From Cyanobacteriota bacterium (GTDB taxonomy: Bacteria > Cyanobacteriota > Vampirovibrionia > Vampirovibrionales > Vampirovibrionaceae), in NCBI GenBank assembly GCA_019751815.1, contig JAIEMW010000001.1:628197-692196 (forward strand): a DNA stretch of 64,000 nucleotides. Reading direction: 5' to 3'. Below, in pieces: positions 57,426 to 64,000 of this stretch; the stretch's first letter is position 1; each line of letters opens with the position of its first letter. The position numbers and the translations under genes are program-made. The notes beneath the pieces are model-generated. The model searched no databases. It saw only the letters and a list, made by a program, of their open reading frames with translations, and had not been told where the DNA came from.

Positions 57426-58451
57426 TTAATCTTGAAGAATAATAATGGCTTTGATTTTACCGGTGCCAGTGCCAGAACTACCTAGACCACCAATACCGGC
57501 ATTACCGCCGCCTAACAAGCTACCGAGCAAGGAGCCCAATAGATTGTTGTTTCCTTGACCACCAAGCAGACCAGCTGCAGGGTTGGCACCAAGACCACCA
57601 ATTGGCGATCCGTAGGGATTGGCGCCAAATTGCTGCGGCATTCCATAAGGACTACCCATGCCAGGCATTCCCATTTGCTGCGGCATTCCATAAGGACTAC
57701 CCATGCCAGGCATTCCCATTTGCTGCGGCATGCCATACGGGCTACCCATGCCAGGCATTCCCATTTGCTGCGGCATTCCATACGGGCTGCCCATGCCAGG
57801 TATTCCGCCACCGAGGCCTGAGCCAAGTCCGCCAAGACCGGAACCTAATCCCCCAAGGCCGGAACCAAGTCCACCAAGGCCAGAAAGGGGTCTGTTATTA
57901 TTATTGCCAAGACGTCCTGACAGGAGCATCATTAATAACTGCATTAGCAAATTCTGGTTATTATTATTTTGTGAGGAGCTGGGTGATCCACCGCCAGAAT
58001 CTCCGCCGCCACCAGAACCCCCCCCGCTGTCAGAGGGTTGTTGCTGTTGCTGTTTATTGATCAACTCTTGTAGATCTTTGATCTGTTTTAATAAATCTTT
58101 TAATGTCGGTTTATCTGGGTTCTTTGGATCGGGTTTTGTGGGATCTTTGGGATCTTTTGGGTCCTTGGGATCTTTCGGATCTTTGGGATCCATGCTTAGC
58201 GGTTTTGGATTACCGTCAATATCTGTTAATTTATTGGTTTTATCAATATTTGCAAGACGATCCTTCAGTGATAATTTACCGTCTTTGCTGACGATTTTAC
58301 CGTCTTTACCGACTTTGCAATCGCCGGACTTACATGCTTTGGCATCTGCTTTACTGGCTTTTGAACTGGAGGTACTAGATGTACCACTCGAGGCGGACTT
58401 TGCGGGGGCTGCCTTTGCGGCTCCACCTTTAGCTGCTGAAACGGCCATACT
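57426..58451 (-). CDS. Gly/Pro/Met-rich repetitive protein (paralog Y)
   Basis: The 341-residue product starts Ala/Lys/Ser-rich (AAKGGAAKAAPAKSAS), has a DPKDPKDPKDPT tract, the helix LKDLLKQIKDLQELINKQQQQQ (given as landmark), a Gly/Ser/Asn-rich linker, tandem GLGGLGSGL units, and four copies of a 15-residue GMPGMGSPYGMPQQM unit, ending in a Gly/Leu-rich stretch. GAGGAG lies 12 nt before ATG 58451; a longer in-frame ATG at 58496 exists. Architecture and upstream motif match paralog X. Function unknown; structural or adhesive roles are guesses from composition. Confidence 0.7.
   Translation of the reverse strand, partial: SMAVSAAKGGAAKAAPAKSASSGTSSTSSSKASKADAKACKSGDCKVGKDGKIVSKDGKLSLKDRLANIDKTNKLTDIDGNPKPLSMDPKDPKDPKDPKDPKDPTKPDPKNPDKPTLKDLLKQIKDLQELINKQQQQQPSDSGGGSGGGGDSGGGSPSSSQNNNNQNLLMQLLMMLLSGRLGNNNNRPLSGLGGLGSGLGGLGSGLGGLGSGLGGGIPGMGSPYGMPQQMGMPGMGSPYGMPQQMGMPGMGSPYGMPQQMGMPGMGSPYGMPQQFGANPYGSPIGGLGANPAAGLLGGQGNNNLLGSLLGSLLGGGNAGIGGLGSSGTGTGKIKAIIILQD
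57631..57810 (-). repeat. 45-bp tandem repeat, four copies
   Basis: Four consecutive 45-bp units starting at 57631, 57676, 57721 and 57766 encode the GMPGMGSPYGMPQQM unit of paralog Y. Sequence differences between copies are single substitutions, so the array could expand or contract by slippage. Confidence 0.95.
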
Positions 58452-58779
58452 CGAATCTACTCCTCTATATCTCTCTCTCTGGATTTCTACACACACTCAC
58501 TCTTAAAAAATCACGAAATATCCATTGCCAATTCATTCAACAGATACTGGTTAATTACCATCTGGGTTGAATTCAGCATAGATTACGTGATGACTAAAAA
58601 AATATAAACTCTCGTCAAACAACAAATAATTAAAAACGTCTGCTCTTCTTCTCAACAGATATCGAAGCACAGCATAAGCACAGTCGAGACAGACCAGAAG
58701 AGCCGATCAATATCTCGGCACACACCAGTAAACTCAGACCAATCTTATTCTCACGTGTTCGGGTTTCATCTGCTATTTG

Positions 58780-58807
58780 AATAAAAACCAGAGGCAATCT
58801 AAAATTG
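58780..58807 (-). promoter_or_regulatory. Shared promoter-like motif, copy 6
   Basis: On the minus strand GGCAAT (CAAT 58807-58804), 15 nt, GTTTTTATT (58788-58780), then CAAATAGCAGATG. It lies about 330 nt before paralog Y. Confidence 0.65.
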
Positions 58808-58818
58808 CCTGTTTTTTT
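58792..58818 (+). other. Inverted repeat with T tract overlapping the promoter box
   Basis: AGGCAAT (58792-58798) and ATTGCCT (58804-58810) form a perfect 7-bp inverted repeat around CTAAA, followed on the plus strand by G and seven T. It resembles a terminator but contains the upstream CAAT box of the minus-strand motif copy 6, so a regulatory role is also possible. Confidence 0.4.
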
Positions 58819-58829
58819 AATAATTAATT

Positions 58830-58835
58830 TATAAT
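58830..58835 (+). promoter_or_regulatory. Candidate -10 box for the AAA ATPase gene
   Basis: TATAAT (58830-58835) lies 118 nt before the AAA gene, with TTGCCT (58805-58810) as a possible -35 at a long 19-nt spacing. Confidence 0.35.
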
Positions 58836-58953
58836 CCTGTAGACACAGTCATATTAGTGCATTTGTGTACTCATTCTCTCTACCTCTTACCAACCCGTGT
58901 CGACCATAGTATGCTTGCAAGTAGATAATAATCAAAAGAGGCTTTCTGCTCCC

Positions 58954-60591
58954 ATGACATCGTTATCCTCTCCTCTCCCACAGTCAAAAATTCTGGACGA
59001 AGATCCTTTATCCCCTACCAAAAAGAAGCTGTCCACTATGCTCAAAGCCCGCTTCCCTTACTGTGCGGTTCAGACCTGGGATGAGGATAGGTTTGTCTCC
59101 TTAGTGAAGCAGCTTGTTCGAGACACATCTCTGATTAAAACACCTCGAGTGTTATACATGTGGGATAGTCACTCCGGTTTTTGTAATGCCAATGGTACCC
59201 CTGTTGCCGATACCAAATCACCGCTTGCAGCCATTGAATTTATGTTGAACTGCCAAGGCCCATCTGTCTTTTTGATCAAAGATGCCGTGACTTTCTTCCC
59301 TGCAGATAGCCGTGATATTGATTGGGTCCTGCTTCGTCGCCTCAAACATCTCTCAGAAAAGCTTCGTTACGGCAACGATTTACAGAATGTTCTCTTTACA
59401 GGAGAGAATATTACGCTGCCAGAATCCATTGCTAAAGAAGTGCATTTGATGACCATTGGGCTCCCCAATGTCGATGAAATGAAACTTTTATTGACTTCCA
59501 TGATGGCCGAAAATCTACGCCCCGATCAAATTTCCCTAAGCCCAGATGACTGCGAACAGCTTGCAAAGGCCGCATTAGGCTTAACCTTAAAAGAGGCCGA
59601 AAACGCGTTTGCCTTTGCCATGGTGAGTGATAGCAAACTGGATATTCATGACATCCAATGGATTCTAGAAGAGAAATACCGCTCTGTTCGCCAGGGGGAT
59701 GTCCTGGAATTTATTGAATCCAAGCTAAAAATTGAAGAGGTGGGCGGTTTAGAGAACCTGAAATTGTGGCTGCAGAAACGCAAAAATAGCTGGCTGAGTA
59801 GCGCTTCCAGATACGGCCTTCCTTCTCCCAAAGGGGTGTTAATCACTGGGGTGCCAGGTTGCGGCAAAAGTATGGTGTGTAAAGCCATTGGCAGTCTATG
59901 GGATCTTCCGGTCATTCGTCTTGATGCGGGCAGGCTGTACAGCAGCCTGATGGGCAGTAGTGAACAGAATCTTCGTCGCGCCATTCAAACTGCAGAAGCC
60001 ATTGCCCCCTGTATTTTGTGGGTAGATGAACTGGAGAAAGGATTTTCCCAATCCGGCAACGATGTAGCCGATGGCGGCACCTCTAACCGCATTCTCGGGA
60101 CACTACTCACCTGGATGCAAGAGAAGACAGCATCTGTATTCATCGCGGCCACCTCCAATAACATCAATAAGCTGCCCCCAGAGCTACTGCGTAAAGGACG
60201 TTTTGATGAAATCTTTTTTGTGGATTTGCCTAGAAGCTCAGAAAGGGCTCAGATCCTGATGTACCATTTAAAAAAGCGTTTAAAAGATCCCAGTGTTGTT
60301 GGGGATTTTAAGCTGACACAAGACGTACTGGTCCCCATGGTCAATGCGATGAAAGGCTTTAACGGATCTGAGATTGAGCAAGTGGTGCTAAATGGTTTGT
60401 TTGAAGCATTTTCTGAGAACCGTAGTGTCACGGTTCAGGATATTGAGACAGCGATCAAGCATATTGTCCCGCTCAGCCAGACACAGGCTGAAGAAATTTA
60501 CAACATGCGGGCCTGGTCTCGAAACCGTGCTGTTCAAGCGACCAGCGAAATACCCTACAGTGCTGAATTACAGACACCGAAACAATCATGA
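58954..60591 (+). CDS. Ycf46-like AAA ATPase
   Basis: The 545-residue product has an N-terminal domain of about 270 residues (TMLKARFPYCAVQTWDEDRF, LKHLSEKLRYGNDLQNVLF) and one AAA module: Walker A GVPGCGKS at about residue 299, Walker B CILWVDELEK at about 353, the sensor ATSNNINKLPPELLRKGRFDE and the arginine finger region. This combination is that of the cyanobacterial/plastid Ycf46 family, whose cellular role is unclear (CO2 uptake has been suggested in Synechocystis). Start ATG 58954 follows AAAGAGG; an in-frame GTG at 58897 is the longer option. It is coupled to the next gene by an ATGA overlap. Confidence 0.88.
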   Translation: MTSLSSPLPQSKILDEDPLSPTKKKLSTMLKARFPYCAVQTWDEDRFVSLVKQLVRDTSLIKTPRVLYMWDSHSGFCNANGTPVADTKSPLAAIEFMLNCQGPSVFLIKDAVTFFPADSRDIDWVLLRRLKHLSEKLRYGNDLQNVLFTGENITLPESIAKEVHLMTIGLPNVDEMKLLLTSMMAENLRPDQISLSPDDCEQLAKAALGLTLKEAENAFAFAMVSDSKLDIHDIQWILEEKYRSVRQGDVLEFIESKLKIEEVGGLENLKLWLQKRKNSWLSSASRYGLPSPKGVLITGVPGCGKSMVCKAIGSLWDLPVIRLDAGRLYSSLMGSSEQNLRRAIQTAEAIAPCILWVDELEKGFSQSGNDVADGGTSNRILGTLLTWMQEKTASVFIAATSNNINKLPPELLRKGRFDEIFFVDLPRSSERAQILMYHLKKRLKDPSVVGDFKLTQDVLVPMVNAMKGFNGSEIEQVVLNGLFEAFSENRSVTVQDIETAIKHIVPLSQTQAEEIYNMRAWSRNRAVQATSEIPYSAELQTPKQS

Positions 60592-61388
60592 ACATGTTCG
60601 ACACCGCCAATAAACCCAATAAACCAGATGGGGTCTCTCCATTTGATGTCTCTGCCCTTTTGTTTTTTCAGAAAACCTTTTTGTGGGAGAGCGAGACATC
60701 ACTCTCATTGATCTCATCTGAACAACCCGTGTTATTTGAGACGGAACATATCAACGGACACCCCTACCTGCCCGCAGAGGAATTAACCAATCTGCGCGCA
60801 AGGTACCGTATCCAGCCCAAAGTGAATGGGCTTTTTCTGATCAGTTTAAATACCCCTCCTGGGACAAAACCGCTGGGACAACTCCTACTGACAACACGCG
60901 GACTTTACTGGTGGGATACCATCACCAAAGAGCATTGTCGTGCGTTTTTACCCGAAATCGACACCCTTCATCTCGAAGGCCAATTGAGTTTTCCTGGATA
61001 CAAACTTCGGCTTAAAAACAAAACACAATCCAATATTATTGTGTCTGCCCATCCGGTGCTTCTAGAGAATTTGCTGAAAGTGATGCAAGATATGACTTAC
61101 CTGTATCCGCAATGGCAGATCAATTTGCTGACTGCCAGCCCTCAAGTGATTTCGACATTGCCCGGTTGTACCAGCCAGATTGGCCGTAAAGTTGCCAGTG
61201 TGATTGAATCGATCACAGCCTCACTCAAGAAGGACATTGAATCAAAAATGGCATCCCAGACCTTAATGCGCGATTTGCTTGGAGAATCTGGCCTGCCTGT
61301 AGAATATTGGGATGAATGGAAGTTGATGTGCACGATTCAACCCGTCGACATTCATGAAACCCTGCCTGTGCGAAAGCTGGATATATAA
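60588..61388 (+). CDS. Unknown protein translationally coupled to the AAA ATPase
   Basis: The 266-residue product begins at an ATG overlapping the AAA stop codon (ATGA). The middle region GQLLLTTRGLYWWDT and EIDTLHLEGQLSFPGYKLRLKNKTQS resembles a PH/GRAM-like beta domain, which is inference from the strand pattern. The rest is helical with SIIESITASLKKDIESKMASQ-type segments. Coupling suggests it works with the ATPase. Confidence 0.65.
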   Translation: MNMFDTANKPNKPDGVSPFDVSALLFFQKTFLWESETSLSLISSEQPVLFETEHINGHPYLPAEELTNLRARYRIQPKVNGLFLISLNTPPGTKPLGQLLLTTRGLYWWDTITKEHCRAFLPEIDTLHLEGQLSFPGYKLRLKNKTQSNIIVSAHPVLLENLLKVMQDMTYLYPQWQINLLTASPQVISTLPGCTSQIGRKVASVIESITASLKKDIESKMASQTLMRDLLGESGLPVEYWDEWKLMCTIQPVDIHETLPVRKLDI

Positions 61389-61410
61389 ATTAGGCTGGAT
61401 TTATAAATTA
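61376..61410 (+). repeat. 17-bp direct duplication at a stop codon
   Basis: GCTGGATATATAAATTA (61376-61392) is followed after one base by GCTGGATTTATAAATTA (61394-61410), one mismatch. The first copy contains the stop codon of the preceding gene. Confidence 0.8.
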
Positions 61411-61489
61411 AAGTTTCGATTCACTTTACGACACCAGTCGAAGCTGTTAATTTATTCCTACGCTCAATCAAGTGAGGTGACTGATAACG

Positions 61490-61870
61490 ATGAATACCGC
61501 TTTATTTTCTTCAAACACTCGCTCTTTCCCACGATTTGGGGAACGTCTTTCTGTCTCTGCCGCTGATGGCAAAGGCAACGGAATCATCGCTCAGACCCTT
61601 TCTACGCCTCGATCAGACACTGCGGCTGTGGGAATGACAACTTCTGCCAGTGGAACAGGTCTTAGCATTTCTGGTCCTCACTCTGCGTTGGCCAGCACTG
61701 GCCTTAATGCAACCAAAACAGGGGGTTCTTTATCAGGTGGCCCACTCACCGCGCACAGCAGTGCGGCCCATCCTGTTACAGGTGGTTTAGTACAAATTTT
61801 ATTGGGATTCTTGGTTGCAGGACCGTCTTTGTTGTTGCATCGAAGCAAGCCCACACCGCCCAGTAATTAA
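61490..61870 (+). CDS. Small Ser/Gly-rich protein (paralog P1)
   Basis: The 126-residue product contains SSNTRSFPRFGERLSVS near its start, a Ser/Gly/Thr-rich middle and a hydrophobic stretch GGLVQILLGFLVAGPSLLL before the ending TPPSN. The FGER motif, the hydrophobic C-terminal helix and the final TPPS recur in the next gene, so the two are paralogs. GAGGTGA lies upstream of the ATG. Function unknown. Confidence 0.7.
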   Translation: MNTALFSSNTRSFPRFGERLSVSAADGKGNGIIAQTLSTPRSDTAAVGMTTSASGTGLSISGPHSALASTGLNATKTGGSLSGGPLTAHSSAAHPVTGGLVQILLGFLVAGPSLLLHRSKPTPPSN

Positions 61871-61945
61871 TTTTTGGTAAGCAATAAATTGGCTTCAGGG
61901 GCTTTTACTGAGCTATGTGTATTTTTAATCCGGGAGTAAACACCC

Positions 61946-62392
61946 ATGAAAATCTTTAGGGCCCTGTCTTCAAATACCCGACACCCTCTGACAGTAAACC
62001 CCAGGCCGTTTTCTCGTCCGCAATTTGGCGAACGGGTTGAGATTAGTACTGGAGAGGCATTATCAACTCTGGCAGAGAAGTCGCTGATGTCAACTTCTTC
62101 TGGTAGCATCGCAGGGATGGATAGTGTGTCCACGGCTCTTGGCTCAGGTTCTGTCAGTGGAGGTTCTGCACTGGTGATAGGGGGTTCAGCCCTTGCCAGC
62201 TCCACGCCTCATTCCTCTGCCGCTGCATCTGCATTGCACTCTGTCCAAACTGCGGGAACATCGGGTTCAGCAGGATTTTCTGCGGCTAACCCTGTTTTGG
62301 GCGGTACTAGCCAAACCAGTGTGGGTTTTACGTTGCTGGGAACTGGGATGTCCTTACTCAGCAGCGAGAGTGATCTCACCCCTCCGTCATAA
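61946..62392 (+). CDS. Small Ser/Gly-rich protein (paralog P2)
   Basis: The 148-residue product shares SSNTR, RPQFGERVEIS, SSTPHSSA, ANPVLGG, GFTLLGTGMSLL and the terminal TPPS with P1 but has a longer Ser/Gly-rich middle. GGGAG lies about 9 nt before the ATG. A weak relative of the shared promoter motif (CAAT-N15-GCTTTTACT at 61882-61909) lies upstream. Confidence 0.7.
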   Translation: MKIFRALSSNTRHPLTVNPRPFSRPQFGERVEISTGEALSTLAEKSLMSTSSGSIAGMDSVSTALGSGSVSGGSALVIGGSALASSTPHSSAAASALHSVQTAGTSGSAGFSAANPVLGGTSQTSVGFTLLGTGMSLLSSESDLTPPS

Positions 62393-62398
62393 ACATAA

Positions 62399-63616
62399 AT
62401 GATTACTTCGACCAAAACCTTCCAACCGGACAGAAGCTGCTACCCGAAGAGTGTTCCAACCTGTTCAAGTCTTGGCAAAGCACCTGCTAAACCAATCCCT
62501 GTGCTTTCTTTTATGGGTGAACAACCTGCCCCCCCAAAAAATCGGCTGACTTATGCCGTCATTTCAAACTTAGAGGCAATGGTAAACGGCGCCGAACGGC
62601 TTTTTCGTCGACTGGGGCACCGCTATATGAGGAAGAGACTGCAGCCGACCATTGATAAAGTGTCAGCCATTCTCAGTAATACCACGCCAGAAGCTCCAGA
62701 CTACATCAGCAAAGTGATGCAGGTGGCGCGCTTATACGCCAATGTGCAGCCCATTGAGGCTGAAGTAAACACCGAAGATAAACGACTCGAAGCCATTGCC
62801 GCATCGGATGAGGCATGTATTTTCGTGATTAATCACGATCACCAGGCTGAAGATCCTGTACTACTCAGCATGACCGCTGTGTTACTTTACAACGCTTATG
62901 CGAAACTCGACAAACTCGCCCTCTGTCCGCGGCCTGGCGTGATTTTAAACGAGGATATCATCCAGACTTCTCCCCCAGAACAACAAGCACTGTGGCATAA
63001 AATGGGTGTGATTGGGGTCGATGCCAGCGTCTTTCCCTCTAAAAAGGGTGTCTCCAAAAATACTCGGGCCTTTATGAGAGTGTTGCCCAATTTCTGTCAG
63101 GATAAACAGCATCTATTTATTTTCCCCGAAGGCCGGCTTTCAGCCTTTAAAGGCTTAGCGCTCCGTCAGAAATTCCAAACAGGAGTAGCCGATATTGTTC
63201 GGGCCTCACTCAAACGGAAAGAGCGAGTCAAAATTGTTCCTCTGGGCTTTGCATACGGCAAAAAGACCAAGCAACGATTAGGGTCTATCTATGTGGGAGA
63301 ACCCGTGATATTTACGCGACAAGGGGAAAACACCCTGGTCTCTGTCGGAAATATCACACCAAAAAACGCCTCTGCGCCTTACCAACAGTTTTTCTGGCCG
63401 GGGGATGATTTTAACCCGTTTATCACTTTAGCGGGAAGTAACACCCCGTTTAAAGTGATGACGCATCAACGCAAGCCCATTAAAAATACAGATTTAAGCC
63501 CGTTTATCGCTGATGTGTTGGCTGAAAATTTGACCATTTGCCGAGATTTGGCACAAACACAATTACCAGCCGTCTCCTTAAAAGGAAGCCATCCCGAAAA
63601 AATTGGGATATATTAA
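62399..63616 (+). CDS. PlsC-like acyltransferase (second)
   Basis: The 405-residue product has an acyltransferase core: VINHDHQAEDP (about residue 141; His-to-Asp spacing deviates from HX4D), MGVIGVDAS, FPEGRLS (about residue 242) and VPLGFAYG. It would act on lipids at the inner membrane. The N-terminal 100 residues and C-terminal 120 residues have no match I recognise. Compared with the gene at 18017 it keeps the FPEG block but alters the first motif. It starts only 6 nt after P2, so the group from 61490 is probably one transcript. Confidence 0.65.
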   Translation: MITSTKTFQPDRSCYPKSVPTCSSLGKAPAKPIPVLSFMGEQPAPPKNRLTYAVISNLEAMVNGAERLFRRLGHRYMRKRLQPTIDKVSAILSNTTPEAPDYISKVMQVARLYANVQPIEAEVNTEDKRLEAIAASDEACIFVINHDHQAEDPVLLSMTAVLLYNAYAKLDKLALCPRPGVILNEDIIQTSPPEQQALWHKMGVIGVDASVFPSKKGVSKNTRAFMRVLPNFCQDKQHLFIFPEGRLSAFKGLALRQKFQTGVADIVRASLKRKERVKIVPLGFAYGKKTKQRLGSIYVGEPVIFTRQGENTLVSVGNITPKNASAPYQQFFWPGDDFNPFITLAGSNTPFKVMTHQRKPIKNTDLSPFIADVLAENLTICRDLAQTQLPAVSLKGSHPEKIGIY

Positions 63617-63643
63617 GGAAGCATTTTAAAAAGGACCCATTTC

Positions 63644-64000
63644 ATGTCACTGACTGAGCTTTTGACATCTGAACAACTGACCCTGGAAGACCACTACGGG
63701 GATGTGATCAGAAAGGCGATGCGCGGTCTGAATATCACGGTTTCGGATTTAGCAGTCCGCGCCCAAATTGATGAAAATGATGTGCACGCACTGCTCGATG
63801 GGGCCGTCGATTCGCTCGTGCTGAGTAAATGTGCCTTTGTCCTTCATTTACACGCACCGTCCCTTATACAGCTGGCTGAAGAGAAATGGGCTCCTCATCC
63901 CGTTGAACCTATGCCCGGGTTTGCGATGAGCACCACATGGTATGGTGATATGACTGTCAACGCCTATATTGTTTGGGACCTCGAGACCAAAAAAGCCGCT
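63644..64000 (+). CDS. HTH plus probable metallo-hydrolase fold protein (5' part)
   Basis: The 119 codons inside the window encode a helix-turn-helix-like N terminus (LNITVSDLAVRAQIDENDVHALLDG) followed by FAMSTTWYGDMTVNAYIVWDLETKKAA, which looks like the first beta strands of a metallo-beta-lactamase-fold domain. The gene continues past the window end. AAAAGGAC lies 9 nt before the ATG. Confidence 0.6.
   Translation, partial: MSLTELLTSEQLTLEDHYGDVIRKAMRGLNITVSDLAVRAQIDENDVHALLDGAVDSLVLSKCAFVLHLHAPSLIQLAEEKWAPHPVEPMPGFAMSTTWYGDMTVNAYIVWDLETKKAA

Larger units (their letters stand above)
58452..58953. other. Divergent intergenic region between paralog Y and the AAA gene
   Basis: The 502-nt gap holds copy 6 of the shared promoter motif on the minus strand, a 7-bp inverted repeat (AGGCAAT..ATTGCCT, 58792-58810) and a TATAAT (58830-58835) probably serving the plus-strand gene. 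No small gene was convincing. Confidence 0.5.

Noticed and set aside
57631..57810. Possible CRISPR array
   Set aside because: The 45-bp units are directly adjacent without spacers and keep the reading frame of a protein.
57555..58506. Long plus-strand open frames opposite paralog Y
   Set aside because: They are mirror images of the 45-bp and Gly/Pro repeats on the minus strand, where a ribosome site, promoter motif and terminator support the real gene.
61882..61909. Eighth copy of the promoter motif before paralog P2
   Set aside because: Spacing is exact (CAAT, 15 nt, GCTTTTACT), but two mismatches in the second box make chance likely; mentioned only as a weak candidate.

Overview
The window reads as a chromosomal segment of a Gram-negative, flagellated, free-living type of bacterium with a moderate GC content. 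Outer-membrane chemistry is implied by lipoproteins and by the Kdo-pathway pair kpsF-kdsC, and a flagellum by fliW-csrA. The combination of a Ycf46-like AAA ATPase, two CHASE2-class III adenylate cyclases, a K+-independent proton pyrophosphatase, a bacterial phenylalanine hydroxylase and many Gly/Asn/Gln-rich surface-type proteins suggests the non-photosynthetic relatives of Cyanobacteria (Vampirovibrionia/Melainabacteria). That placement is an inference from gene content; no marker phylogeny could be run. No insertion sequence, prophage, integrase or CRISPR array was seen.

Layout. 1-1650: purC (cut by the window edge) and a GerMN lipoprotein, both minus strand. 1.7-6.2 kb: three plus-strand genes for large low-complexity proteins, one with Ca-binding-type loops and two with von Willebrand D-like domains. 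6.3-9.4 kb: phenylalanine hydroxylase behind a candidate attenuator, then ubiD and an OsmC-family gene. 9.6-20.4 kb: leucyl aminopeptidase, a CHASE2 cyclase, an alpha/beta hydrolase, uvrC, a zinc-ribbon membrane protein, an acyltransferase-like protein and small unknowns. 20.5-24.4 kb: aldehyde dehydrogenase, a cytochrome c lipoprotein, an ATP-grasp enzyme. 24.4-28.7 kb: two paralogous membrane-anchored Gly/Ser-rich proteins flanking a tiny Pro-rich gene, a second CHASE2 cyclase, and tRNA-Ser. 28.9-33.8 kb: ligA, tRNA-Arg, hppA. 33.9-38.1 kb: ribbon-helix-helix regulator, two PilZ proteins, ECF sigma, anti-sigma and a Spy/CpxP-like protein. 38.1-43.5 kb (minus): ankyrin protein, aspS, GAF histidine kinase. 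43.6-49.4 kb: fliW-csrA-TPR, GGDEF protein, glycosyltransferase, Ada-type zinc protein, thioredoxin-like protein. 49.4-55.9 kb: membrane protein, TPR-matrixin protease, VWA protein, kpsF, kdsC. 56-58.5 kb (minus): two repetitive Ala/Lys/Ser-Gly-rich proteins. 58.9-64 kb: AAA ATPase, a coupled unknown gene, two small paralogs, an acyltransferase, and the start of a probable metallo-beta-lactamase-fold gene.

Two regulatory observations stand out. (1) Upstream of phenylalanine hydroxylase there is a 23-codon open frame with three Tyr codons. Its end overlaps an 8-nt segment that competes with a terminator stem, which is the architecture of ribosome-mediated attenuation by tyrosine. (2) Six upstream regions, all in front of low-complexity or surface-type genes scattered over 57 kb and on both strands, share CAAT-N15-GTTTTTATT with exactly 15 nt between the two boxes, followed by ATAG. 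This looks like a dedicated promoter class defining a small regulon.
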